Positions 1 to 7,082 of a DNA stretch of 11,073 nucleotides are shown in pieces. Numbering within the stretch: position 1 is the stretch's first letter; every line of letters starts with the position of its first letter. The position numbers were made by a program, and so were the translations under genes. Under the pieces are notes generated by a model. That model was not told the DNA's origin, searched no databases, and saw only the letters and a program-made list of their open reading frames with translations. The stretch comes from Spirogloea muscicola (taxonomy: Eukaryota > Streptophyta > Zygnematophyceae > Spirogloeales > Spirogloeaceae): assembly GCA_009602725.1 (NCBI GenBank), contig WELB01000200.1, positions 56,604-67,676 on the forward strand, given 5' to 3'.

Positions 1-1579
1 GCGCCCGCCCGCCGCGCCGCGCTCTCGGCGCAGCTCCCGCCGGGCAGCGACCTCCACGGCGCCCCCGAGCTGCAGCGCGGCCGGCTGCTGAGCGAGCTGT
101 GCTCGTGGGGCATCGGCGGCCCCGCCAAGCTCCTCGCCGAGGTCCGCGACCACGCCCAGATGGCCCGCACCCTCAGGTCGGCCGGCCCTCTGGCTGCTCG
201 CCGTGCAGGCCGGCAGCCCGCCCTTGTGCCCCCCACCGAGCACTCCCCCCGGCAGCTCCAGCTGATGAGCTTGCGGCTTCTGCGTCACCACCTGCCTCAC
301 CCCTGCCTCCCGCTCCGCCTCGCTCTGGCCTCCTCGCTGCTCCACCGCAGGTACTGCCAGCGGCACTCCATCCCCTACTGCATAGTCGGCAAGGGCTCCA
401 ACTGCCTCTTTGACGACCGCGGCTACGACGGGTGCATCATCCTCAACCGCATCGACTTCCTCGAGCACGACGGCCAAGGCCTGTACCGGGCTGGCGGAGG
501 GCACCCCTTCAACCAGCTGGGCGTCACTGCCTCCCGCAACGGGTTCACGGGGCTGGAGTTTGCGTGCGGCATCCCTGGCACGGTCGGCGGAGCAGTCTTC
601 ATGAATGCCGGAGCCAATGGGCAGGTGCAGCCCTGACGCAGCAGGCTGCTGCCTGGCGCGCTCCACGATAGCTCCCCCTGCAAGCACGTGACAACGACAC
701 TCCTGGTTACTGGCAGGAGACTAGCGACGTCCTGAGGTCTGTGGAGGTGGTCACGCCAGAAGGCGAGCAGAGAGTGCTCCACAGGGAAGAAGGAGAGCTG
801 CCCTACGCTTACAGGTCGTCGCCCTTCCAACACGAGCACAAACAAGTGGCAATTGTTGCTGCCACGTTTGGTCTGAGTCCTTGCTCAGAAGCTCGTGCTC
901 GTCAGCACGAGTACATGACCAGGTAAGCTTCACCAGCTAGCCCACCTTGCCACCTCGCTCAAGCATATGCTTTCCAACCCTAGCTTCAACAGCAGCATAC
1001 TGAGAGCAAGAACGCTGCGGGGGCGGGGCGGGCCAGGAAACAAGAGCAGTGCTTTGCCAAATTGTGCACTGCTTAAGCATCGCTTACATGCCCATCCTTG
1101 ACACTAGAGAGAGCTGAGCCCGACTCATCGTGTGCTCATGAGAGCAGTGCTTTGCTGGAGTGTGCAACGCCTTTCAGCATTGCTTCCTTGCCTTGTTTCG
1201 CCAACTGAGAGAGCCCAAGTCGCTTCATGTGCTTCCGTGAGTTGGCACTGTTGACTCGCCGTTGTCCCTGCTGGTGACCTCTGGTGATATGCCCAGGCGG
1301 AGACAGACGCAACCAATTTCGGAGCGCACTGCTGGATGTGTATTCAGGAACCCACAGGTGGGGGGACTTTCGGCTGGAGCCATGATAGATACACTTGGCC
1401 TCAAGGGCTACTCAGTGGGGGGTGCCAAGGTCTCCCAGTTGCATGCGAATTTCCTAGTCAACCAGGGTAACTCCAGAGCTATGGATATGAAGGGCCTGAT
1501 AGATGCTATCAAGGCTCAGGTACAAGCTGCATATGGCATTGAGTTACAGGAGGAAGTGAGGCACATACCATATAGGTAG
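1..1579 (+). CDS. murB: UDP-N-acetylenolpyruvoylglucosamine reductase (MurB), spliced, 5' partial
   Basis: MurB is the FAD enzyme that reduces UDP-GlcNAc-enolpyruvate to UDP-MurNAc with NADPH, the second committed step of peptidoglycan precursor synthesis. Exons are 1-176, 351-624, 717-922 and 1297-1579. The introns are GT-AG, phases 2, 0 and 2, and the joined frame gives 312 residues with a stop at 1577-1579. Motifs in partial numbering: WGIGGPA (36-42) and GKGSN (72-76) for FAD binding; GLEFACGIPGTVGGAVFMNAG (126-146); YRSS (182-185), whose Arg matches E. coli Arg159; TAGCVFRNP (230-238); the GLKGYSVGGAKVSQLHANF block; and EEV near 304-305 for the catalytic Glu. No inserted Tyr loop is seen near YRSS, so it looks like type II MurB. 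The frame is open to base 1 without an ATG before 160, so the start and any plastid transit peptide lie upstream. Odd point: Cys replaces the catalytic Ser (E. coli Ser229). Family assignment is firm; plastid location is inference. Confidence 0.94.
1043..1240 (+). repeat. Diverged tandem duplication inside murB intron 3
   Basis: Two adjacent units of about 98 bp, roughly 1043-1140 and 1141-1240, both begin AGAGCAGTGCTTTGC. They then share the same order of short blocks: TGTGCA, a TTGCTT/TCGCTTAC segment, GAGAGAGC, and a TGTGCT segment. Similarity falls through the unit, so the duplication is old. It explains why this intron (923-1296, 374 nt) is the longest in the window. No function is visible. 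Confidence 0.6.
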
Positions 1580-1713
1580 CAGGGAGTAGCTAGCTGCTGA
1601 GGTGCCACTCTTCCATTAGGAGGTTGGCAGATTCAGCCAACAGGCACTACAGAAATTGACTGTGCCCTGCGCTTGCCAACCTTGACATCACTCTTTCGTC
1701 ACCAGATGCAAAG

Positions 1714-1784
1714 CAGGCATCCACTGCCCGTTAAAGCACAGGCGCCCTCCCTGCTATTCCAGGCACCCACTGCCCGTTCAAGCA
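1714..1784 (+). repeat. Pair of 25-bp direct repeats in the murB 3' flank
   Basis: Copies at 1714-1738 and 1760-1784 share the core CCACTGCCCGTT and the flanking CAGGCA and AAGCA. They differ at 2 of 25 positions, and their starts are 46 bp apart. They lie between the murB stop codon and its TGTAA signal, so they should be transcribed as part of the 3' UTR. No function is apparent. Confidence 0.7.
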
Positions 1785-1798
1785 ATCGCAGCCGACCC

Positions 1799-1803
1799 TG
1801 TAA
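1799..1803 (+). promoter_or_regulatory. Putative polyadenylation signal TGTAA for murB
   Basis: TGTAA is the typical green-algal poly(A) signal. This copy lies about 220 nt after the murB stop and is the first on the + strand after it. A five-base motif is weak on its own; position gives it support. The cleavage site would be expected 10-20 nt further on. Confidence 0.45.
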
Positions 1804-2357
1804 ATCCATCATGCCTTCCTGTCACGCTTTAAGCTGCTGTCAAGCTCTCCTACTGTCTCCCTGTGTGAGGAATAACAAGCTGACCATGTGACAATTGATT
1901 TTCTATCTAAGACCTGCTTGTTGCATTCTTGATGTACTTCAGCAGTGCATACTGTCTTTCTCCCTCTGCCAGCATTTATGAGCACAGAATGCGATTTTCT
2001 ACCAGCTTCACAGGGAGTATGCTAAGCAGGTTTTAGCCAGTGGCATCCGTGGCCTGTGTGGTGAGCTATCAATGTCTCCGTGCAGCAATCAAGTGGCAAG
2101 CATTACTGAAGTCAACTATTTCAGTCAGGAAAGACAGAAGTCATGTCATGGGTAGTGCAGGACAAGTGCAACAGACTTATCAATTTCCATTCTTGCGTAG
2201 CGCCTGAGTGACCAGTATCACGTGAAGAAGTGGCTTAGAAGTGGGAGGCAGAAGAAGATTCGAAGGGGACCAGTGGCAGTGGTCGACATCAAAAGGTTGA
2301 CAGATACATGTGGGCAAAAATGGGTCCGAACTGCAGACACTAGAGTCAGGAGGAACA

Positions 2358-4576
2358 TTAGTGGTTGGACTCAGCAGTCATACTAAGAGCCGGCTGGCTT
2401 TCACAACCAGGGCAGTTGTGCAAGCTTTCATGGATATAGGCATCACAATCGAAGCAGAAATGCTTCTTACATCTCGGGCAGGCCAGCCGTACTCCTCCAG
2501 AATTTCCTGCTGCGAGCGGACAACAAGTAAAATAACGAATGAAGTCCTACTCAAAGAGAGTTATACAGAGAACGTCTGACTGCTGGGCGAGAGCAGGGCA
2601 CTCAACTGTACAGAGGGAGGAGCTGGTGGCACCCAAAGCATGACTGTGGCTGGTCAGGTACTTGGGAAGGTAGCAGGCTCTGGGGAGTAACCGACACTTC
2701 CTCGTAAGGAGGCACTGGAAACAGATGATGGTAAGACCTTGCAAGGTGTGGTGATGACACTAATGTGAGGCCACACACTGGGCACTCGGTGGGCAGCTCG
2801 CAAACTCGCACCCTGCCAGAGTCCAAGCATTTCTGAGTCAGCAAGTCACCAAGGTCCAAAGAGAGGACTGCAGGTCTGCAGCTGCGTAATGTCCTCACCT
2901 GCAGCGAGGGCAAGTATAGCCACCGCCAAGACGAAGAATGGAGTGGCAGGCGCACAAGGCGGCAGACCCTTCAGGTGCACGCTGAGGGAAGCCCATACGG
3001 ACCAGGGATGCAACCGCCGCTTCAGCCAGCGTAGGAGGGGGGGGTGCATGCTCTAGTACCAGCTCCTGCAGATGGCTCTGGTACAACAGCATGGAGATTG
3101 TCATCCAGGACCCATTAGCTTGCTCTCATCAGATCTGTTGGTCATTCTGACTGGCCCCGAGTAGCTAAGCGTCAGGGCTTATCAGAGAAACTGTCACAAG
3201 GGCGTGTCTGCAATTTGAGAGATGCTGCAGACCTCGGACATGGCGACGGAGTACCTCCCTCCTGTCTTTTCGCATAACACTTTGCAGATATAGAGCTCCG
3301 CTGACAAGCCCACGACCGAGCACCGGATGCGGGACTCTCTGGAACGTCATAAGGCCGTAAGCAGGTCTATCAATGGCTTGGAAACCTGTGCATGCTCAGT
3401 GCCAGATCTCGCGAGGTCTTGGCTAAGACTAGGATGGTGTCAACTGTGGCAGTAACAGCTGCAGGGCAGATAGAGAGGCCGCCACATACTTGCATCGTTT
3501 TATGGACGCAGTGACGTCGCCAGGGTCGCAGGTGCAGAGTGCAGCATACAGCATGAGAATCTCCCGCTGGCCATAAGATGGTATCTGAGAGAGCGAGTCT
3601 CGTGCGAGGTCCAGAGCGTTCTGGAAGACAAGTGACAGACTTGTCAGCAGAAAACCTTGACTTGACAGATCTGCTGTTAGGCCATCGTCTAGCCGAATTG
3701 TGCAGCAGGCCAGTAGGAGCCTGCGCAAGGTGACCACGCATGCACTTAGGTGTAGCAGTAGAGCAAGCGAGCTCGGAACCTGGATAGAGGCATCGCCCAC
3801 ACACGTCAGGTTCTTGCGCAGCTCCCGAATGTGGGCCTCCGGGTTGCCGGAGAGCTCCGTCAGGCGCTCTGCTATGCCCTTGCGTAGCACGATAATGCCC
3901 ACGTGACTGAGAGGGTTCTGGTCAAAGAACTCCCGCACAAAAACCTCCACACTTGCTGCCTCAACAGCCATCCGACTTGGCCGCAGGTCCATCTCCTGCG
4001 CAGCCTGCATCTTGCCAGGTCGGTCTCGGCATCAGCATTGCATCAGTGTCATCGCTCGTCATGCGGCAAGATGCAAGAAACGGTGTGACTGCTATGCAGC
4101 AGCCGAGGGCCATGCCCATTGAAGCGGTGGCCTCCATGAGCTGCACGATACTCACACGGGAGAGGTCCACGATCAGGTAGAGGTAGCGAATCATGCCACG
4201 TCGAATGCGAGCGGCCGGCGCTTCCAGGAAGCGACGGCGCCTTTCACGCTGCTGGGCAGCGACGTTGACCGGTTTGAGCAGGCCAGCCTCATCCTCCTGC
4301 AGCAGAGCTCAAGGAGGGAGGTCGACTGTCAGGCAAGTAGCCATATGGAGAGCAGCAGAGGATAGGGTTTAAGTTATGGGCATGTGGCTGCAGAAGAGGG
4401 AGGGCCACCCAATGTGTGGCAGCCAGCAAGGGCGTGAGGACCTGCAGAGCCTCCCAAGAACGGTCGTCAGCGTAGGTCCGCTGCCACGCTTCCAGATCAC
4501 GCTCGGCCTCCTCCGCCTCGACATCACCGTCCTCGTCCATGGCCTCTGGCGGAAGGTCGCCATTAGCGTGATTCAT
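2358..4576 (-). CDS. GTF2H2: TFIIH core subunit p44/Ssl1 (general transcription factor IIH subunit 2)
   Basis: This is the TFIIH core subunit that binds and stimulates the XPD helicase in nucleotide-excision repair and RNA polymerase II initiation. Exons in coding order: 4576-4442, 4296-4156, 4004-3780, 3620-3490, 3338-3233, 3077-2899, 2812-2607, 2509-2358. They total 424 aa, close to plant homologues and a little longer than human p44 (395). ATG 4576 is followed by an acidic N-terminus and WQRTYADDRSWEAL (31-44), typical of the family. A VWA domain spans about 80-245 (YLYLIVDLS; FFDQNPLSHVGII; LTELSGNPEAHI). Then come RMGFPQ (273-278), a zinc finger with C302, C305, C316 and C319 (C310 also present), GLTLVSSPHLARSYHHLFPV, and the C-terminal RING-like C4C4 set C364, C367, C385, C388, C393, C396, C407, C410. 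The last intron is the least certain: its donor is GTTGAG and its acceptor is a tandem CAGCAG, so exon 8 may begin at 2509 or 2506. The whole family signature is intact, so this should be functional. Confidence 0.96.
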
Positions 4577-5450
4577 AGCGAGACTGGTGAGTCAAAGGGG
4601 CGGCCAGGAGGGTGGAGGCTAAGGCCAGGCAGATGGCAGCCAGAAAAGGGTGGCCTCAGGAAGGAGCGAGGGGTGGGTGGGGTCACAGTTGAGGCTCTTT
4701 GAGCTCTCTGCATGCCGAGGTCTGCCCGGGGGTTGCCAAAGCCACCAGAGGTGGAGCACGACCGCACAACAGAACCTTAGGCAGAGCGCAGTGGTGCTTC
4801 AGCTTCAGATCCTGTGTGCACCAGGATCCTCACGAGGCTTGCATGCTGGAGAGCCCCAGTTTGCCAAGTACAGCATCTCAACTGCCAAGCTGCTCAGTAT
4901 CCTCCATTGCCACAGTGGGTCACCACGTCAGCTTCCCTGCAGTGCTGCACATGCTGCGCAGAAGAAGCGCTGGTGGAGTTGACTTCACGAGCCTTCTGCT
5001 TAGACCTTGCAGGCCTGAGGCGCTTCGACTGCTACGTGTCTGGCTTTCAGAAACTGGAGCGCGAGACAGTCCTGGCACCCCGGAGGCTGCGTCCTCCTCT
5101 TCTGCACTCACATTCGTTGGCCACTCCGATGTCAGCTTCGGTTGGGCCACCCGGCTGCAGCACGGAGCCCCACCGTCCAACGACAGCCCCCTAGACTGCC
5201 TCTCCACCACCTCGGATGTGCGGATGCGGCACAGGGGGCGAGGCCCACGCCGGAGCTGAGCCTGTGTGCGAGAGCGCGCCCACGGCGCCCCTCCACGTCT
5301 TGGCCCGTCTCTTTGGCCTTGAGCTGGTCTGTGGCAATGCGCTGGGCCTTGCCTGCTGCCAGCCAGTTCGCCAGGGAAGTGAGCTTTTCCAAGAGAGAGA
5401 AGGCGCGCGGTGCACATGAGATTGAAAGGGAGGCCAATTGTAGGGCTGGC
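4577..5450. other. Poorly understood region upstream of SSL1
   Basis: The SSL1 promoter and 5' UTR must lie just above 4576, but no clear TATA-like element was seen. From 4577 to about 4890 I see no coding signal and only moderately pyrimidine-rich sequence on the minus strand. From about 4894 to 5420 several overlapping open frames occur on both strands, as expected in GC-rich DNA. The minus-strand ones are described separately as a possible gene. Nothing here matches a protein family I recognise. Confidence 0.5.
4894..5420 (-). CDS. Possible exons of an unrecognised gene (hypothetical)
   Basis: I do not recognise this product. One minus-strand frame, about 5395-5280, reads like real protein: a helical, charged stretch containing LTSLANWLAAGKAQRIATDQ and then LKAKETGQDVEG, with GC-rich third positions. 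A second frame, open through about 5290-5112, contains RIRTSEVVERQSRGLSLDGG and ends at a strong donor (GTGAGT from 5111). A pyrimidine-rich acceptor at 4955-4954 would give a 158-nt intron, matching the common intron size here, and a 19-residue tail with a stop at 4894-4896. The two frames do not join without a frameshift or an unseen intron, and the 5' side runs into the hairpin repeat at 5443-5461. It could be a host gene damaged by the retroelement insertion, or chance open frame. Low confidence. Confidence 0.25.
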
Positions 5451-5469
5451 AAAGCCAGCCCAAAAGAAA
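5443..5469 (-). repeat. Hairpin repeat copy on the 3' side of the retroelement
   Basis: Bases 5443-5450 (GGGCTGGC) pair perfectly with 5454-5461 around an AAA loop. On the minus strand the preceding T-rich run gives TTTCTTTTGGGCTGGCTTT (5469-5451). The same word, with one extra T, occurs on the same strand at 6827-6808, beyond the other end of the retroelement. The two therefore form flanking direct repeats. The motif also resembles the + strand copies at 6874-7082. Confidence 0.7.
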
Positions 5470-5509
5470 TTGACAAGGGTTCGGAGGGTTCTGACATATA
5501 ATTCTAGCC

Positions 5510-5514
5510 TTACA
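5510..5514 (-). promoter_or_regulatory. Putative TGTAA polyadenylation signal downstream of the retroelement ORF
   Basis: On the minus strand TGTAA lies about 120 nt after the retroelement stop codon (5633). It could serve the element's transcript, but a five-base match is weak and may be chance. Confidence 0.25.
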
Positions 5515-5632
5515 CAAATGTCCTGTTGACTGGGAAATTTCGTGTATTTGAAACAAACATAGGCCAATGGCCAAGTACAAAGGCAAGCAAGCACATCTAA
5601 ATATCTACATAACCTACAGCAGGTTGACCCGC

Positions 5633-6663
5633 TCAAAATCCACGGGTCAAAACATAAAGGTCGCTAACCGATGCACGAATACTAGATGTCAGGTACGAAG
5701 CCCTTCTGTCACCAACTAGAGCTCGCCCAGCTTTCTGATGCAAGGCATTAGCCTGAGCTCGCTGCAAACAGGCCGAAACTCGACGTCGCAAGAACGACAA
5801 ATATGCAGCTGGCAAGCCCATTTCAGCCGGAAACACATCTGCACGTGTGTAGCCTAGATTGGCAATGGTTTGGAGGAGGGTGTGAAATCGAGGACCCAGA
5901 CAGCCATAGATGTCGATTGCCGCTGGCAGGACCTGGTCGCATCGAGGGTAGTCGGAGTAGTGCTGCATCTTCCTTTGTTCTGCACTGCCCACTGCGTGAC
6001 CAGCGATGTGTGTTGACGCTGGACCTTTATACGCCTCAGTGACAACCACGTCGACCAGGGCCCGTGGTCCTCCACCAGGTTGTACGCCACAATGTCAAGT
6101 GTGCGGCGATGATGACGTCCCTGTGCGTCCGTGGTGATGGGCATGATGTTGTTGACTTCCACGACCGCACGGTAGCCGGCGTCGCGCATCAAGCCCGCGA
6201 GGGCATCGCGAAGGAGGTTGTGGATGCCCACCACTTCTGGTCCAGTGGAACATCTCAGCATGTGAGTGGCGAGCTCAGCACCCTCTGCACGGAAGCCACA
6301 CTCGCACTGGCGCACCCCAATCAGGCAGTTGGGTGGGAGGCCGAGGAAGAGTTGAAGCGACGTCCGAAAGGCCTCGGAGCTGATGCTGAAGGCGTTGGCG
6401 ACGGCGTGAGAGGTGATCCAATCCGTGGCACCAGGTGTGGCTAGAGAAGTAAGTCTTGCCAGGCTCCTTGGATTGTTCTCAATCTCTGGCAGCCTCCTCA
6501 ACCTTCTGCGACGCTCGTCTTCCACTGCCGTAACCAGCCTGGATTGTGCCCCTCTATCAGAAGCTTGGGCGAGGGCGGAGAATGGCGTGAGTGGGGGTTG
6601 GAGAGAGGGGAATGCGCCGATGGCTGAGTCGTGGATAAACTGGGTAAGAATGTGCTCGGCCAT
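5633..6663 (-). mobile_element. Truncated, frameshifted C-terminus of a non-LTR retrotransposon polyprotein
   Basis: Two minus-strand frames join into one protein: 6663 to about 6064, then about 6064 to 5633. The first contains GATDWITSHAVANAF, LQLFLGLPPNCLIGVRQCEC, a zinc-binding pattern C120-x-C122-x11-H134-x3-C138, then H148, E169 and RRTLD-IVAYN (186-195). The second begins ALVDVVVTEAYKG and continues SAEQRKMQHYSDYP and LPAAIDIYGCLGPRF. This order (Cys/His zinc motif, then a PD-(D/E)xK-like segment) is that of the C-terminus of LINEs with a restriction-like endonuclease, and similar tails follow reverse transcriptases in green-algal repeats. The reverse transcriptase itself is absent: coding sequence stops at 6663 in a heptamer array, a 5' truncation typical of LINE copies. 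One missing base in the GGGCCC run at 6058-6063 would explain the frameshift. The copy is dead. It could alternatively belong to a Dualen/RandI-like family, which I cannot test. Confidence 0.8.
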
Positions 6664-6681
6664 AGAGCATAGAGCATAGAG
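6661..6681 (+). repeat. Heptamer tandem repeat (CATAGAG)x3
   Basis: Three perfect copies of CATAGAG sit exactly at the 5' truncation point of the retroelement coding sequence; on the minus strand, CTCTATG x3 leads into ATGGCC. It may be filler added at the insertion junction or a replication-slippage product. Confidence 0.85.
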
Positions 6682-6706
6682 AAGAGTGGCTTTCCACTCT
6701 TCTCTA
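6677..6706. repeat. Perfect inverted repeat, 13-bp arms, 4-nt loop
   Basis: Bases 6677-6689 (TAGAGAAGAGTGG) are the exact reverse complement of 6694-6706, with loop CTTT. It overlaps the heptamer array and lies just outside the retroelement truncation point. It should form a stable cruciform or RNA hairpin. Confidence 0.85.
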
Positions 6707-6709
6707 AAC

Positions 6710-6771
6710 GTGCCACTTCTTCTCTAAACGAGGGGAGTGGCTCTCCCAGGAACAAGAAGAAGAAGTGGCAC
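6710..6771. repeat. Perfect inverted repeat, 14-bp arms
   Basis: Bases 6710-6723 (GTGCCACTTCTTCT) pair exactly with 6758-6771. The 34-nt interior contains a smaller GGGAG...CTCCC stem. The word TTCTCTAAACG occurs twice, ending at 6710 and 6730. Together with the hairpin at 6677-6706 this is a foldback-like block of about 100 bp. Confidence 0.8.
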
Positions 6772-6964
6772 TCCCAATGGGGGCAAGGGCTGCGAAAAGA
6801 AGAAAGAAAAGCCAGCCCAAAAAGAAACAAGAGCGCCGGAAAGGGCCGGGAAGGCCCGGAAAGGCCCGGAAAGGCTTCCTCTGGCCCCCTTCTCGTTCTT
6901 TGTTCATTCTTTTTTGGGCTGGCTTGTCCAGCCCCTATCCTCAATGGGCGAGCCCTTTCTTCTC
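6757..6964. repeat. Large imperfect inverted repeat of the GGGCTGG family around a minisatellite
   Basis: The minus-strand sequence from about 6832 to 6757 and the plus-strand sequence from about 6890 to 6964 share the same order of blocks: a CTTGTTTC/CTTTGTTC stretch, T-run plus GGGCTGGCTT, CAGCCC, C-rich spacer with CATTGGG or CAATGGG, then TTCTTC. They face each other around the GGAAAGGCCC array, so the region could fold back on itself. The copies are diverged. Confidence 0.6.
6838..6877 (+). repeat. 10-bp minisatellite, consensus GGAAAGGCCC, 4 copies
   Basis: Four consecutive decamers run from 6838 to 6877: the third is exact, and the others have one or two changes. The array forms the centre of the larger inverted repeat. 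It is strongly strand-asymmetric in purines and gives open reading frames on both strands that should not be taken as genes. Confidence 0.85.
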
Positions 6965-7082
6965 GTAGCAGCTTTGTTTCTGTTACTTAGCGCTTCCCCT
7001 GGCCCCCTTCTCGTACTCTGTTCATTCTTTTTCGGGCTGGTTGTTCCAGCCCCTATTCTCAATGGGCGAGCACTTTCTTCTT
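6874..7082 (+). repeat. Tandem pair of about 91-bp units with conserved hairpin
   Basis: Unit 1 (6874-6964) and unit 2 (6992-7082) lie 118 bp apart and are about 90 percent identical by eye, both starting GCTTCC and ending GGGCGAGC-CTTTCTTCT. Each has a GGGCTGG / CCAGCCC stem with a 5-nt loop (6916-6934 and 7034-7052). The arms are unchanged while the loops differ (CTTGT against TTGTT), so the paired bases look better conserved than the loop. A third hairpin copy is at 5443-5461. Confidence 0.8.

Larger units (their letters stand above)
1580..2357. other. Intergenic region between convergent murB and SSL1
   Basis: This stretch of 778 nt holds the 3' flanks of both convergent genes. Apart from a TGTAA signal and a short direct repeat I see no coding exon. 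The open frames on the + strand near 2210-2387 and 2310-2579 have no recognisable motif, and their right-hand parts run antisense to the last SSL1 exon. Composition is clearly more AT-rich than the gene starts. No TGTAA was found on the minus strand for SSL1, whose 3' end therefore cannot be placed. Confidence 0.6.

Noticed and set aside
1-1579. murB as bacterial contamination in the assembly
   Set aside because: Three GT-AG introns interrupt conserved motifs and rejoin them in phase; a bacterial gene would be continuous.
2209-2579. Plus-strand open frames in the murB-SSL1 spacer
   Set aside because: Their right-hand parts are antisense to the conserved last exon of SSL1, and the rest has no family signature.
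4699-5259. 186-residue plus-strand open frame
   Set aside because: It begins at TTG, is Ser/Arg/Pro-rich, has no recognisable motif and overlaps better minus-strand candidates.
6064-6444. 126-residue plus-strand open frame
   Set aside because: Antisense to the retroelement zinc-motif and endonuclease-like region, which is the recognisable coding strand.
6838-7082. CRISPR array
   Set aside because: There are only two long diverged units and a short minisatellite, with no regular spacers, in a eukaryotic genome.
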